Source: Aureobasidium sp. EXF-3400 (lineage: Eukaryota; Ascomycota; Dothideomycetes; Dothideales; Saccotheciaceae). From it: a stretch of DNA of 64,000 nucleotides. This document shows, piece after piece, positions 19,281-30,678 of this stretch. Each line of letters begins with the position of its first letter. Positions within the stretch are counted from its first letter, which is position 1. The position numbers were made by a program, and so were the translations under genes. The notes under the pieces were generated by a model, which worked only from the letters and a program-made list of their open reading frames with translations, was not told the DNA's origin and did no database searches. The DNA is taken from the NCBI GenBank assembly GCA_024195585.1, contig SWBL01000037.1:124001-188000 (forward strand), read 5' to 3'.

Positions 19281-20642
19281 TCATGAGGCTAGCTCTGAGA
19301 TGTCCATGTTTTGCGATCGTGATCTTCTATCCATGATATCCAACACCTCCAGAGATGGAGCCAGGATGAGTTTCTCCAGAACTTCATGTACTCCTGCTCG
19401 ACCATCACCTGACTCCAGAGCCAGTTCCTCGGGCAACAGAAGTGGGCGGTAGTCGCCTTCTCTTAAGTCTGGTCTAGCCTGGCTCAAATTGATGGCATCG
19501 AGATTGGTGACGAAGCGACAAGTCTTCTGGACTAACGAGAAAACCTCAGCCCATGTGCCATCGCGCAGACACGTGTGAGCGATATGGATAGTGATCAAGG
19601 TATCAGCATGTCTTTCTAGTAGTTGAACAAGAACATGATATGATATCGGAGTATACTCCAACCACAAGGATTTCAAGCCATTCGAATTCACAGATCCAAG
19701 TACGATATCCGCACGTTCGAATTGGCGGTTGCGCAAGAGCTCAGGTTGTTGGTCTGGTGTAAGCCAATCATCTCGATTGAGGTCGTCACATCCTTGTCTG
19801 TAGGTCAAGTCTTCGATTTGGTGAGTATAAGATAGTATATGCCCGGTAGATAGAGTGCCAGCATCATCAAAAGTATTGTTCATGTCGAGAGACACGGATT
19901 TTAAGCTAGACAACAGTTCAAGATCTTCTGGATTCATGTCTCTGGTATTATAGCCTCTTTCTTCTGGGTCAATTGAGAGTGCGTCAACAGTCAATTCGAG
20001 TTCAGCGAATTGCATCTTCGTGCGGAAGATTGCTTGAAGGCAAGGCTCCATAGTAGATTTGAAACAAAGCTCCGGTTCTCCATGGAAGTGGTTGTACCTG
20101 TCAAGGAACAAAGTCACTGGGTCCCATCGTGGTACTTCGAAGTCTGAGATGTCCAAGATGATGGGTGTCTGATAAGAGCGAAGAGCAGCGAATGCGCGAG
20201 AAAGCAGTGGTACCGCATCTCCTGAAGCCTCTAGTTCGTACTCTTTTGTAGATCTGTTCATAGCATCTTGCATCTTTGCTTTCGCTCGCTTGACTTGGGC
20301 TGATGTTGGGGCTGGAATTCGTCTTTGCATATCTTCAACTCTCTCAATAAGTGCTCGCATCTCACGGGGATGAACGCGGCCGGAGGAGAGATGGACTTTC
20401 CGAACATGAGGTCCAAACTGAGGATGCTCACAGATCTCGGCCAGCTTTTCCAGACTGCGGTGTGTCATCAGAGAGCAGAGATTGAACATGTAGTCTTTCG
20501 CTAGATGCGTGGTTGCGACAGATGATATCCTCTTGGTGCATAGTCGGAAAGCTTTCAGCTCTTTCCTGTTCAAATAGTCACATATCCCATCCAGTATTTC
20601 ACCTGGTAAGGTATCCAGTTGCAGAGTCTGTTGATGCGACAT
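19281..20642 (-). CDS. F-box domain protein
   Basis: Predicted SCF ubiquitin-ligase adaptor of about 453 aa. The F-box is N-terminal: LDTLPGEILDGICDYLNRKE, then LKAFRLCTKRISSVATTHL, where Skp1 would bind. The remaining 400 residues hold irregular leucine-rich stretches (LSSLKSVSLDMNN, LKSLWLEYTPISYHVL, LEVLDIMDRRSR), as in many fungal F-box proteins that use LRR-like tails to choose substrates. I took ATG 20642 (MSHQQTLQLDTLP) because it puts the F-box near residue 10; an upstream in-frame ATG at 20705 would add 21 residues. No introns. The substrate cannot be inferred. Confidence 0.8.
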   Translation of the reverse strand: MSHQQTLQLDTLPGEILDGICDYLNRKELKAFRLCTKRISSVATTHLAKDYMFNLCSLMTHRSLEKLAEICEHPQFGPHVRKVHLSSGRVHPREMRALIERVEDMQRRIPAPTSAQVKRAKAKMQDAMNRSTKEYELEASGDAVPLLSRAFAALRSYQTPIILDISDFEVPRWDPVTLFLDRYNHFHGEPELCFKSTMEPCLQAIFRTKMQFAELELTVDALSIDPEERGYNTRDMNPEDLELLSSLKSVSLDMNNTFDDAGTLSTGHILSYTHQIEDLTYRQGCDDLNRDDWLTPDQQPELLRNRQFERADIVLGSVNSNGLKSLWLEYTPISYHVLVQLLERHADTLITIHIAHTCLRDGTWAEVFSLVQKTCRFVTNLDAINLSQARPDLREGDYRPLLLPEELALESGDGRAGVHEVLEKLILAPSLEVLDIMDRRSRSQNMDISELAS

Positions 20643-20989
20643 GATCGATGGTTGTTGAAGGAGTCGCTTGCGGAGGTCTGTCTGATGATTTCCGAGAGTC
20701 GGCACAATCTGGCGCTGCTAAGCTCTGCCACAAGTCGCGGGCTTGCAAAACACAAATGAATAGTGGGATGAGACTACTCGTTTCAATTTCTGATGAACTA
20801 CATGTGGTGCTTGGTAATCGCAATGTTTTGTTGGCAAAACTTTTTACGCATTGACCGCACGTGGAGCAGGGTCGCCCCACCTTGACTTCATACAAAGCAC
20901 ATTATGTTTGTGTCACTTCTGTGTTCCTGAACTATCAACGAGAGGTTGTAGCACCAGTTCGCAAATCGTTTTGGTTATTCTTACGGCAC

Positions 20990-21730
20990 TCAAGGCTTCT
21001 TCTGATACTTGTCTCCGGTGCCAGTTTTGACAGCCTCTCTCTGCCCGATACGTTCAAGCCAAGCAAGTACATTAGGGAAAGCCTCCATATCCTGCTTCTC
21101 AAACCCAGCAAACTCCCACTTCGCAACCCAAGGCCAAGCTCCTATATCTGCGAGACTGTACTTGCCCTTTCCAGAGCCAGCCAAATACTCTCTGGGCTGT
21201 CCGTCACTGTTCTTTCCAGAGAGATGAATTTCGAGTACACCGAACACCCGCAGAGTCTCGTTGCGGAATCGCTCAATGGCTGCAGGTATCTTTTCTTTTG
21301 CGAATTTGCCAAAGTACATGAGCTGGCCATATGGAGGTGCACCAGAGCCGTGCCAGAAGAAGAGCCATTGAATCATCTGGCTGCGCTCGAGCGGATCTTG
21401 GAAGCTGACTGCATAATCCTTATCATACTTGTCGGCGAGGTAAAGCAATTCGGCTGACGTCTCGATAACAGGGAAGGGGTTGCCTTTGTTGGTATTGTCG
21501 ACAATGACAGGGATCTTGCCATTGGGGTTCAGTCTTAGATACCAGTCTTCCTTCTGTTCATTCTGCATAATATTGATGAATGAAATCGTCCATTCAATTC
21601 CATAGAGGAGGGCGAGTTCTTCAAGCAAGATTTGGACTTTTTGGCCATTGGGCGTGCTGAAAGTCAACAGGTGGATACCGTCAGCTTTGGAGACCTCGGA
21701 GGGAGTGGAATCGATGTAGAGGTCAGACAT
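20990..21730 (-). CDS. Glutathione S-transferase, URE2-like
   Basis: Cytosolic-type GST of 246 aa from ATG 21730 (MSDLYIDS). The thioredoxin-like N-domain is seen in LLTFSTPNGQKVQILLEELA and LRLNPNGKIPVIVDN, with the cis-Pro in KIPVIVD and the Glu-Thr pair in PFPVIETSAELLYLADKYD that holds glutathione. The helical C-domain has QWLFFWHGSGAPPYGQLMYF and KYSLADIGAWPWVAKWEFAGF. In this class Asn or Ser near TPNG, not Tyr, usually activates glutathione. An in-frame ATG at 21820 would add a 30-residue hydrophobic leader (FATLLYPIFILVLVISFLY) that could anchor it to a membrane; I regard the shorter form as more likely. Confidence 0.88.
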   Translation of the reverse strand: MSDLYIDSTPSEVSKADGIHLLTFSTPNGQKVQILLEELALLYGIEWTISFINIMQNEQKEDWYLRLNPNGKIPVIVDNTNKGNPFPVIETSAELLYLADKYDKDYAVSFQDPLERSQMIQWLFFWHGSGAPPYGQLMYFGKFAKEKIPAAIERFRNETLRVFGVLEIHLSGKNSDGQPREYLAGSGKGKYSLADIGAWPWVAKWEFAGFEKQDMEAFPNVLAWLERIGQREAVKTGTGDKYQKKP

Positions 21731-21820
21731 GCTGTCTTTGTACGAGTGTGGAGCTGGGTTGTATAAGAAGGATATGACGAGAACAAGGATGAATATAGGG
21801 TACAACAGAGTGGCGAACAT

Positions 21821-22490
21821 TGTGGATTTATCTTTATATTCCTGCGGCCGTGAGATCTTGGAAAAGTGGTATAATTACCGTTTGCAGCTTGGTCTAATGC
21901 CCAATAAGCCGGTGCGGTGTCAGCACGAACACGAGAGTCGTGCAGGAACTGAGTAAGCCGGGTCTCGGACGGAGGAATAGACATCCCGAGAACGCCGTTG
22001 GAAGGCCATCTGAGCAGGATCGGGTTTGAGATCGATCACAAACCAGAGCTGATTATCATGCGAATGATAGCCATCAAGAGGATTACCGGCATGCTTGAAG
22101 TTGTTGTCTAATACGAGTGCATACAAGAGTTCTGATCAATAAGAAGATCTAGCGTCGAAGGACGCGCCGCCGCACGCGAGCTTTATACATATCCGAGAGC
22201 CCTTTTTCACGTACAGGACACCACGACATCTGGAACGTGTGCAGGCTTTAGCAGTCTCATCGACCCAATGCGAAAGTTGATATCGATATGTAGACTTGAG
22301 ATACGATGCCTGAAGGGTAAGCACGGCTGCACGAGCAGTTCGGCGTGTCGGCGTCCGGACGTCGCGACCGCGAAGCCCCGCTCAATCGCCCGCACGTTCC
22401 ACCAAAATTTGCCAAAAATTTCAACCACGTTCTAGACTCCTATACCACCATTTTTGATGGACAAAAAATGGAGAGGATAGCAAAAGCAAT
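21821..22490. other. Intergenic, GST promoter
   Basis: Open frames on both strands have no recognised motif. No supportable gene. Confidence 0.4.
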
Positions 22491-22563
22491 GATTCCGCCC
22501 GGGTTCGAACCGGGGACCGCCTGTGTGTTAGACAGAAGTGATAACCAACTACACCACAGAACC
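22491..22563 (-). tRNA. tRNA-Val (AAC)
   Basis: The minus strand folds as a 73-nt tRNA with no intron. The acceptor stem is GGTTCTG with CGGAATC. The D-loop has GTAGTTGGTTA, the anticodon stem TCTGT/ACAGG encloses loop CTAACAC with anticodon AAC, and the T arm is CCCGGTTCGAACCCGGG. It contains the A and B box promoter elements for RNA polymerase III. Confidence 0.95.
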
Positions 22564-22936
22564 AATTGATGTTATGAGATGAACATTGTTTGTAGATGTT
22601 CCTTAACACGCACTAATCCTTCGAGTCCACAACCCACAGACATCAGATCATTGGGATTATGTTGTATCTCCCTACCCTGCGCTCAATTCTCTATACTATG
22701 AAGAGGCACAGTTGTTTCCTGGAACAGAGGAATGACCAAAGAGAGCTGTAAAAAATGTCGCCTCTCAGTGGACACTATCCTATCTCATCATAGTATTGTG
22801 CCTTACTATAGCTATATGCATCATATAGGTATTTGCGCACGTTCAACTTGAGAAGCATCGTCTTTTGCAACATCCATGAGATCGGGATAGGCAGTAGATC
22901 TTTCAGCATAGGTCCAGTACTTGACAGAACTGGCAT
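22564..22936. other. Intergenic
   Basis: 5' flank of tRNA-Val. No gene seen. Confidence 0.4.
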
Positions 22937-23209
22937 TCAAGAGGATACGGCTAAGACCTCTTCAAGATGCGTTCCATCCCACCATTTGAGAATAAGTCCG
23001 AAAGGCAATTGCGCGATCTGGCCACTGAAGGCAACACCATACGAACGACAATCCAGCTTCGAAAAGTGTACGAGCTTTTTGTGTACAACGCCCCAGAACA
23101 GTCGTATAATGTATGGTGATTCTCGAGACTTTGTGCGTGCAGGGCCAGGTGAAGAAAGGTGAGAGTATGTTCCACATCGTTGTGCTCTTCGTATTGAAAG
23201 CGGCTGCAT
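22937..23209 (-). pseudogene. Fragment resembling an APH-type kinase N-terminus
   Basis: The minus frame ends with KLVHFSKLDCRSYGVAFSGQ, then IAQLPFGLILKWWDGTHLEEVLAVSS and a stop. The LPFGLILKW..EEVLA stretch resembles the first strands of fungal aminoglycoside-phosphotransferase-like kinases, where the Lys contacts ATP. Everything after that, including the HxD catalytic loop, is missing. The part before it changes frame compared with the overlapping 22962-23597 frame. I read it as a truncated, decayed copy. The family assignment is tentative. Confidence 0.3.
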
Positions 23210-23628
23210 TCAGGAAGTCAATGTGTCGATATAGGCTCGAAAATATGAAGGGCTCGGTGCAGATGGACGGATTGTATTGGGCGTCGTTAGACAACGAATC
23301 CATCTTGGGGAAAGAAGTGTCCCATACGGACACGTGACTCTGTGCAGCTCGAGGGACCTCAGTTGTCATTGGCTCGCGAGTATTGTACTCTGGGCGCCCT
23401 GCAAATGCCCCCATGGTCAGAATTGGAGGAAACGAGTATACAATTTGTTGTACAAGTAACTCGGTAGACACAAGACTAGAAATGAAGCCTCTCCATGTCC
23501 GTAGTGACAGTCCCAGAACGCCAGATGTCCGACCAGGCTCAAACCGAATGAGCGATCCATACCCTATGTGTGCCATGTGACCCAAACCCATGCCCAATAC
23601 GCCTCATTATTCAATTTCGTGACATCTT
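23210..23628. other. Intergenic or decayed coding DNA
   Basis: A minus-strand frame reaches from about 23591 down to 22962 and reads as plausible protein (FEPGRTSGVLGLSLRTWRGF) but has no recognised domain. It may be the 5' part of the decayed kinase-like gene. Confidence 0.3.
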
Positions 23629-24409
23629 TCAATGAGCTGATATTTCCAGGTGACTGCGTTGTAGCGCTCTGGCCAGCTCTTCTTCAGTGAATGGTGTGTG
23701 GTCGTGAGCAAATGCAGCTTTGGGCTGCACTTGTGTTGGTGTTGATGTAGGTGCTTCCGAGGTCAGTCCCAATGGTGATGCTTTGGCCGGGGCTCTCGAT
23801 CGTAGTTCGGCAGTTTGGCGTCGTGAGTATACGGGTCGATGTGGTTTGTCTTCTCTGGATTGCACTCGTGAGAGACCAACTAGACATGGTTGTTAGCAAA
23901 GCCTCGCGTTTGTTACGTTGCGAGCAATACATACCATTGGTCACATCGTCGTCACCATAAGCCTCAACTTCAGTCGATAAAGCAGGCGCAAGAGCAGCAT
24001 GTCGCTCTCGCGGTACTTCCAGACTTTCACGACCACTCTTGACGCCCCCTGAAACACTATTCCTCCTGCTCATGGTCATGCTGTTTCTTAAACTGCTTCT
24101 GCCTCCAAAACTCTTTCTGCTGATCAGACTCGCCCGTCGACTCGGCATTCTTGTGCCCATAGGACTGTATTCACTCATGAAACTCTTTCTCCTCCAGGCA
24201 GATGCAAAACTAAACGACTCCAACTTTTCCTTGTGTTCCTTCTTGACTGGGGCACGGTACTTTGGTCGAGGCATTGGTTCGCCAGGTTTATACACGTTTG
24301 AGGGCCATCGTTCTCGGCCTTCTTTTGAGTCTGTTGTCGACGACTTGTGAAGCGATGAATTTGGTGATGCCTTTCGCAGAGCCTTCTTGATGCGCTCGCG
24401 GAAGGCCAT
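23629..24409 (-). CDS. Unknown Ser/Arg-rich protein
   Basis: About 241 aa; exons 23935-24409 and 23629-23879 join in phase through a GTATGT/TAG intron. I chose ATG 24409 (MAFRERIKKALRKASPNSSL) because upstream codons of the same frame look like untranslated sequence. The protein has no recognised domain. It carries many RRxS or RKSF sites (SAWRRKSF, PSRRASLISRKSF, MSRRNSVSGG) of the kind favoured by PKA-like kinases, and a C-terminal acidic segment FTEEELARALQRS. Probably a disordered regulatory or scaffold protein. Confidence 0.6.
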
Positions 24410-25999
24410 GGCAGGGTCGACTGGTATGTTGCGGATGAGACCGGCTCGAATATTGCAGTGGTGGTTGCGGGTGATCAACGGGCCACTCGCGTGGTAACAA
24501 AGTGAAAGGCCAGTCTCCTCGTGCCAGGAACGTGGAACTCGGGTCCTTTGTCTGTTATGAAAGGCGCAAAGTCCGCGAAACAACGGTCGGTTTGGCGCGG
24601 CTAATTTATGATTATGACGTGCGGACCGTTCAATCGGCTTTGACGTTGATGAACAATGAAAAGGTAACAATGGAGAGTTGTAATATTGGGTTGTATGGTG
24701 GAGAGCAGGATAGCACGTATTTGAGATAGAAGAGAAAGAGCAAGAGTAAAGAGGCAATTGACAATGGGAAGAACGAGAAAAGAGCCGTCTCGTCAGGTCA
24801 CGGAAGTAGTTGTGGAGGACTGCGTCTCCCCACTGCTTCGACACAGCGCACGGTTCTCAAAAAGCCCTGGCCGAGAACTACCGCCCGACGCTGGCTTCGG
24901 CGGTATTCGGTCTAACTCGTGTCTGAGAGGAAAAGTGCGGAGAGGTATGGAGAAGGGGGTTTGAATGACAGGCGCTGGAGGTTGAAGCATGCTGCACTGT
25001 CTGTGTGGTTGTGAGACTTACGGTTCATGGCAGAAGCGATCGACTCGACGATTGATATGGGAGTGACGATTGCGACGATCGCTATGCAAAAGAAGCATTT
25101 TCGAAGCCCATGCGTCTGGGGCAGTCTCACTGTGGTTCTGTGAAGAGCCTGAGGCCTAGCGGCCATGTCGTCCAGTTTTCTGCGTCTTAAAGAGTGATTG
25201 TGTGTAACAAAGACGACGCCTTTGACTGTGACTGGCTTTGCTTGTTTTGGCCCTCTCTCCTCTGATAATGACATGGTTCTCACACAAAGACCCTCACTTA
25301 CCAGTAGATACACAGGACTGCACAAGCTTCAACACGAGAAAGGCGCCTCGACAGGGTACCGGGATGCAGTTGACGAGGATGCTGCAGCGGAAAAGATGGT
25401 CTGACTTTTGCTGGCGGTGTTCTCACCTGCCTTGTCGACGGCTTGTACCAGCGTCTGGGATGCAGCGGAATGTGATTGGCACAAGCAATGTTGGCAACAT
25501 GAAGTAGACAGCGGTGCAAAGCCACGAGCAAACATGTCAAGCCACCGACGCCACAATACCCCGCCGTCGACGCAGCTGACGATCACGGCGTCACTGGATC
25601 CTTGTTTTGCTCCCGCATCTTCATCAACGAAATAGTGAGTGAAGTCAGGAAAAGGCACTCGCTCGAGCCACAAACACGGAACATGTCACATTCAAGCTTC
25701 TCGTGGATGTGGATTGGTCGCAGAACTGGTCGTGCAGGGCTTCAACACCCGTTTTTATGCATCAAAGTGCCTTGAACTGTTGTGATGCGGTAGATCTGGA
25801 CCTCAAAGTGGAGGCTGCATCTACGTCATGCGCGCACCTCGACTTCCTGTTTTAAGGACCTTGAGACCTGCCACCTTCCATTCTTGAACCATTCACTTTC
25901 GCAATTCAATTTAATTGTAATCTGGACGACCAATACCGTACTTGACGATACACGAAACAGTAAATTCACCACTAACGACCACACTTTACGAACACGAAC
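24410..25999. other. Long intergenic region
   Basis: About 1.6 kb between the diverging Ser/Arg-rich gene and the repeat-rich gene. Several open frames overlap on both strands, none with a recognised motif or good splice structure. The part just before 26000 is the promoter of the next gene. Confidence 0.4.
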
Positions 26000-28900
26000 A
26001 TGGAGAAGATTAAGAAGATTTTGTTAGTATAGCTAAACCATCTCGCATGCCCCTTGCTAATATGTCTTCTCGACAGCTCTCCTGGCCATGAGCAGGACGA
26101 AAATGTCATGTATAACGACCCCAAGACAAGTGGCACTTCTACCACCAGAGATAGCGCTGCACCCACCCAGCACACTGTTGGCTCCAGTAACACGGACACA
26201 AACCTCAGACAAGACGTCCTCGATCCTCAAACCAACACCAACTCTCGACCCAACATGACCGACAATGTCAGCACAGCAAGCATTAGATCCGGCGTTGTTG
26301 GCGCCGGTCAGGAACCTCGTAACGTCGAGGGCACCGGCTTCACAGACTATGCCGCTGGAGGTGGTCTGTCAGCACCGCAGCAAAAGCTTCCTGTCAGAAG
26401 TGTCACCCCTGTTGGACAGTCTCGTCCCAGGCCTACACAGATGGAGACCATGGACCCAAGCGGCTTCGTGAACAGCTCACATGCACACAGAGGTCTTGGA
26501 CACAACTACAATGGTGACCCCTGTCCTGAGGGCCAAGAGCCCGCTGTTCCTGGTTACGTTCATCACCAGCACGGTCCCCACAGCACAGATATCGCCAACC
26601 AGCTCGACCCTCATGTACCCGGCGGGTTCCCCTCGGACGATGGTCTTGACACATATGAGCGTAGAAGAGATGGTGGTTTGGCATCAGGCTCTACTGGCCT
26701 AGGTTCAGATGCTTATGCTACTGAGCAACGCACTGGTGCCAGCGGCAGGGATGCTGCTCTTGGTACCGCGGCTGGAGCTGCCGGTATTGGCGCTTATGAG
26801 CACGCTCAGCACCATAACAATCTTTCTGCCCGGGTTGAGGATCCCAACTACGATCCCTTGCTTGCACAGCAAAGACAGGAGCGTATAAGTGACTTCGACG
26901 CTGCCATGGCTGGCGGCCAAAGATCGCAGCCAAATGCATACAACTCTAGCTCAGCTGTCGTGTCACCATCGACTACTGAACGCTCCTTCCCGCTCACTAG
27001 CCACCCTACCACCGCCACCAACTCTAGGGATGTTCCTTCAGAAACATCTAGAACTCACCACGGTAGGGATGCCGCTCTTGTCGGAGGAGGGCTTGGCGCC
27101 GCTGGCCTGGCTGCACATGAGGCTGGATCTCACAGACCTTCACACGAAATCGAGGGCTACGATGACCAGCGCTTCGATCCCTCTGCTGCTTCTGGCGATA
27201 AACCTACCCGCATTCCTAATTTGATGTACGGTAACTCGCACAAGCCAGGCCAAGGAGTCAATCCTACAGAAACTGCCAGCGGTACAGGCTACGGCAGGGA
27301 AGCACTTCCAGGCCATGGTGTGAACCCATCAGAGACTGCTAGCGGCCTTGGTGCTGGCGCTCTGGCCGGTACATACGAGTCTCCCGAGCACCGCGCTGGT
27401 GGAGTCCCAAGACAAGGTGTTAGTGCAGCAGAGACCGCTAGCGGTCAACAATACGGTAGAGAACCACTGTCAGGTCACCGAGTGAATGCCGGAGAGACCG
27501 CCAGTGGTCAATCCTACGGCGGTGTCGCTGACCCGCAGTTGCAAAACTACAACCGCAGCGGCCCCACCGAGACTGACCCTGCCTCCAAGACCGTCGGTCC
27601 CCACAAGAGCAACCTCATGAACGTCATCGACCCTCGTGTTCAGCCTGAGCCCGAGAAGATGAAGGACAGAACTACCGCTGGACCTCACCAGAGCAACATG
27701 ATGAACCGTGCCGATCCCCGTGTGGACTCTGACCTCTCCAAGCAAAATGAGCATCACTACGGCAGGGATGCAGCTGTTGCTGGAGGATTGGGCGCTACTG
27801 GAGCTGGCGCTTATGAGTATGGCAAGCACCACAATCAGCCCGCTGAGAGCATCGGTACCTCCGCTTTCGATCCTCGTTCAACCAACACGACTAACCTTGT
27901 GGACCCGAACCACGACCCAATCCTTGAACAGCAGAGAATTGAGCGCCAACGTGCCTATGACAATGCCTTGGCTGGTAGTGCAGGAGCTGGAGGCGCAGGT
28001 GCTTACGACCAGAGCACTCTTGGAACTTCTCCATTCGCTTCTCGTTCTGCTAACACCGATCCTGCTCTGGCACAACAACAATCGGGACATCACTATGGTC
28101 GCGACGCCGCTCTTGCTGGTGGTGCTGCTGGCATCGGAGCAGGTGCTTACGAGCATGGTAGACACCAAGGTGGCCCTTCAGACGCTGCGCTTGGAACCTC
28201 CACCTTCGATCCTCGTTCGACCAACACCGGTAACGTTGTCGATCCCAGCACCGACCCCACTCTCGCACAGCAACAACAAGGTCATCACTATGGCCGTGAC
28301 ACTGCACTTGTTGGAGGTGCTGGAGCTGCTGGTGCCGGTGCCTACGAGTACGGCAAGCACCATGGTACTGGTAACAACTTCGGCACTTCTACCCTTGATC
28401 CTACCTCTACAGGCGGAGCCCCAGTCGTCGATCCTAACCATGACCCAATTCTCGCACGTGAAAGAGAAGAACGTCAACACTTTGCTCGTGACGCAGCTGT
28501 AACTGGTGGAGCCGGGGCAGCCGGCTATGGTGCCTACGAGGCTCTTGACCCCAAGGAGCAGGAGAAGGCACGCAAGGCTCAACAGCACCAGATGGACAAG
28601 GACATGAAGCACTCGCAGCATCAAACGGAAAAGGACCTAAAGCACCAGCAGAAGGAGCGTGAACACGAAATCGCCAAGCAAGAAAAAATGGCCGAGAAGC
28701 AACGCGAGAAGGAAGCCGACAGATCCGAAAAGGAAGCCGAAAGAGCTACCAGGGAGAACGAACAACCTGAGAAGAAACACCACGGCATTCTCGGCTTCCT
28801 CCACCGCGACAAGAAGAACGAGCCCGAAGAGGACTTGCGCCAACAGGGTCGTCTCCAGGAAGCCGACATTGCAACCCACGAGCGCCACCAACGCGAACTC

Positions 28901-29158
28901 GAAGCCCGCGCTGCTGATGGCTCCATCCCCGCTGCGGGAGCTAGCTTTGAACCCTCGCTCGAGGAGCAGAGAACAAACCCTCTTGCTTCGGCCCCGTACA
29001 ACAACATTGAGGAGCACGGTCACCAGACTGTCTCTACCGATACTACTGGCCGTCACCGTCTGCACAAGGATCCTCCTGCTAGTGTGCTCAAGGAGCGCGG
29101 TCTGGAGACTGATCACCCCTATGGAGATAGCCATGGTGCCAATGTCCGTTTTGCTTAA
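26000..29158 (+). CDS. Large repeat-rich hydrophilic protein
   Basis: About 1034 aa; a 23-nt first exon (26000-26022) is spliced to 26077-29158, giving the start MEKIKKIFSPGHEQDENVMY. The unspliced frame stops soon after, so the intron is well supported. Internal repeats dominate: six or more copies of a block like HHYGRDAALAGGAAGIGAGAY then E(Y/H)GxHH, alternating with STFDPRSTNTGNVVDPSTDP and AQQQ. A middle set of VNPTETASGxGYGREALPGH units and a pair of GPHKSNLMNVIDPRV units also occur. The C-terminus has a K/E/Q coiled coil (about residues 835-910), then HHGILGFLHRDKK. Gly/Ala segments may insert or self-associate. The composition resembles LEA or hydrophilin-like fungal stress proteins. 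Function unknown. Confidence 0.8.
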
Positions 29159-29994
29159 GCAGTAACTGAGAGGATTGAGGTTTAAGAAGGTTGTGTTTTC
29201 GTTTTCGTAATCACGATCGATGATTCTTTTTTTTTATCTCTATAATGAACATTGTAGTCACGGTTCCGAATATTCAGTCATGATAAGCTTTTTTTTACAA
29301 ACATTTACTATGCCGCAGATGTCGTTTTGAACTTTTGTAGAGTTTTGGTTGTTCGTTTTTTGATATGGTATGGCAAAAGCACTATCGTCGTGTGCTTCTT
29401 GCCAGCAAAATTTGTTTAGGGATGTTGCCCAAATGAATGACACGAATAGAACTGCTACGAGAGAGAAGGACGAAGATCGTCCACGTGGAGATTGTGATGC
29501 AGAAAGGGTGTGTTCCCAATGGAGTTCAAAGTACTGAATTGCCAGATGGCAGTAGCTGAACTTTGTATACGAAGCATTTTTAAAAGTAAGCGCGACATGT
29601 TGCGTATTCTGCACATGAAAAGCGATGTTTGACATTTTTTTTATGATTTTCGTTATTTGGTGTACGGTCTGAGATCTAAACAATGACAGACCGCTATTGT
29701 TCTCTAATCAGTTATGAGAGGGGATGGCATTGGTATCCGCGGTTATCAGCCAGGGTGATATGCACAACGAGTAAAATCTTGGGCAAAAATCAAAGCCAGT
29801 GTCTGGCACTGAGTATGCGCATGCCCGCTGTAGTTCCGTGTCGCTTGCGCAATTGCAACTCTCCATCTCCTGCGTCCTGACTTGAGCGATCCTCGTACAG
29901 GTTGGCTTCAAAGCCTCCTGTGTCATTCCACTCTGCTTAGCTTTCTTGTAGCCTTTTGTTGCGCGACTCGGGCTCTTTTCGGGTTTCGCATTCC
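29159..29994. other. Intergenic, convergent 3' regions
   Basis: 3' ends of the repeat-rich gene and LSM7. T-rich tracts are visible near 29228 and 29289. No gene seen. Confidence 0.4.
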
Positions 29995-30678
29995 TCAGAT
30001 GGCAGCGGCACCTTCTTCCTCAGCTTGCACGAAAGGGTTCGCGATTTCTTCGCTGCCGTCGAGAGGGGAGATGAGGACGAGGAGGGTTCCGCGAGCGACT
30101 AGGAGACCTAGAGGTCTTGATGAGGTGTTGCCTTCGTCGTCTGTGTTTTGGTGTATGTTAGCTTTGTCTCGAGCAGTAAAGAGGGTTCCATGTAAAAAGA
30201 GAACGAGAGGTATGGGTGGGAAGGAGAATTGAGAGAATGTGAGTGGCGCAGGGATGAGCCTTACCTCTTGTGATCTCCTTGACGTCGTCGAGGACGAGAT
30301 TCATGAGTTGATCGTAGCCTTTGAGTGTGCCAGTGACTGTGTTTGGTCGCGTCAGTACTTGCAATTCTGTCTTTGCATCTCTTGTATCGGTCCATATCAT
30401 TCTTGTGCCTTCCTCATGCTTTCTCTTTTGGAAATTCTTTCGCGTGGGTGACAAAACTCACCTTCTCTGCCTCCACTGAATTTGACCTGGATTTCCTTGT
30501 CCATGTACTTGTTCAGATCGAGAATGTTCTCCTTCTTCGGGCGCGGTGTCTCGGAGTCGTTGTTGTGCGATGAGTTGTTGTTGTTGTGAGCGCCGCCGCG
30601 ACCACCACCTCTTCCACCGCGGTTTCCACCACGGTTCCCTCCTCTGTTGCCGCCTCTGAATTGACCACGTTCTGACAT
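29995..30678 (-). CDS. LSM7: U6 snRNA-associated Sm-like protein LSm7
   Basis: Subunit of the heteroheptameric LSm2-8 ring on U6 snRNA and LSm1-7 ring in mRNA decay; about 144 aa. Exons 30462-30678, 30265-30336 and 29995-30140 join in phase. An N-terminal RGG/GGN-rich tail (GGNRGGNRGGNRGGRGGGRG) and an Asn/Ser stretch precede the Sm fold. Sm1 is ILDLNKYMDKEIQVKFSGGRE, then VTGTLKGYDQLMNLVLDDVKEI. Sm2 is PLGLLVARGTLLVLISPLDG. The tail NPFVQAEEEG matches the LSm7 ending. The RGG tail is longer than in yeast and may add RNA binding. Confidence 0.93.
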
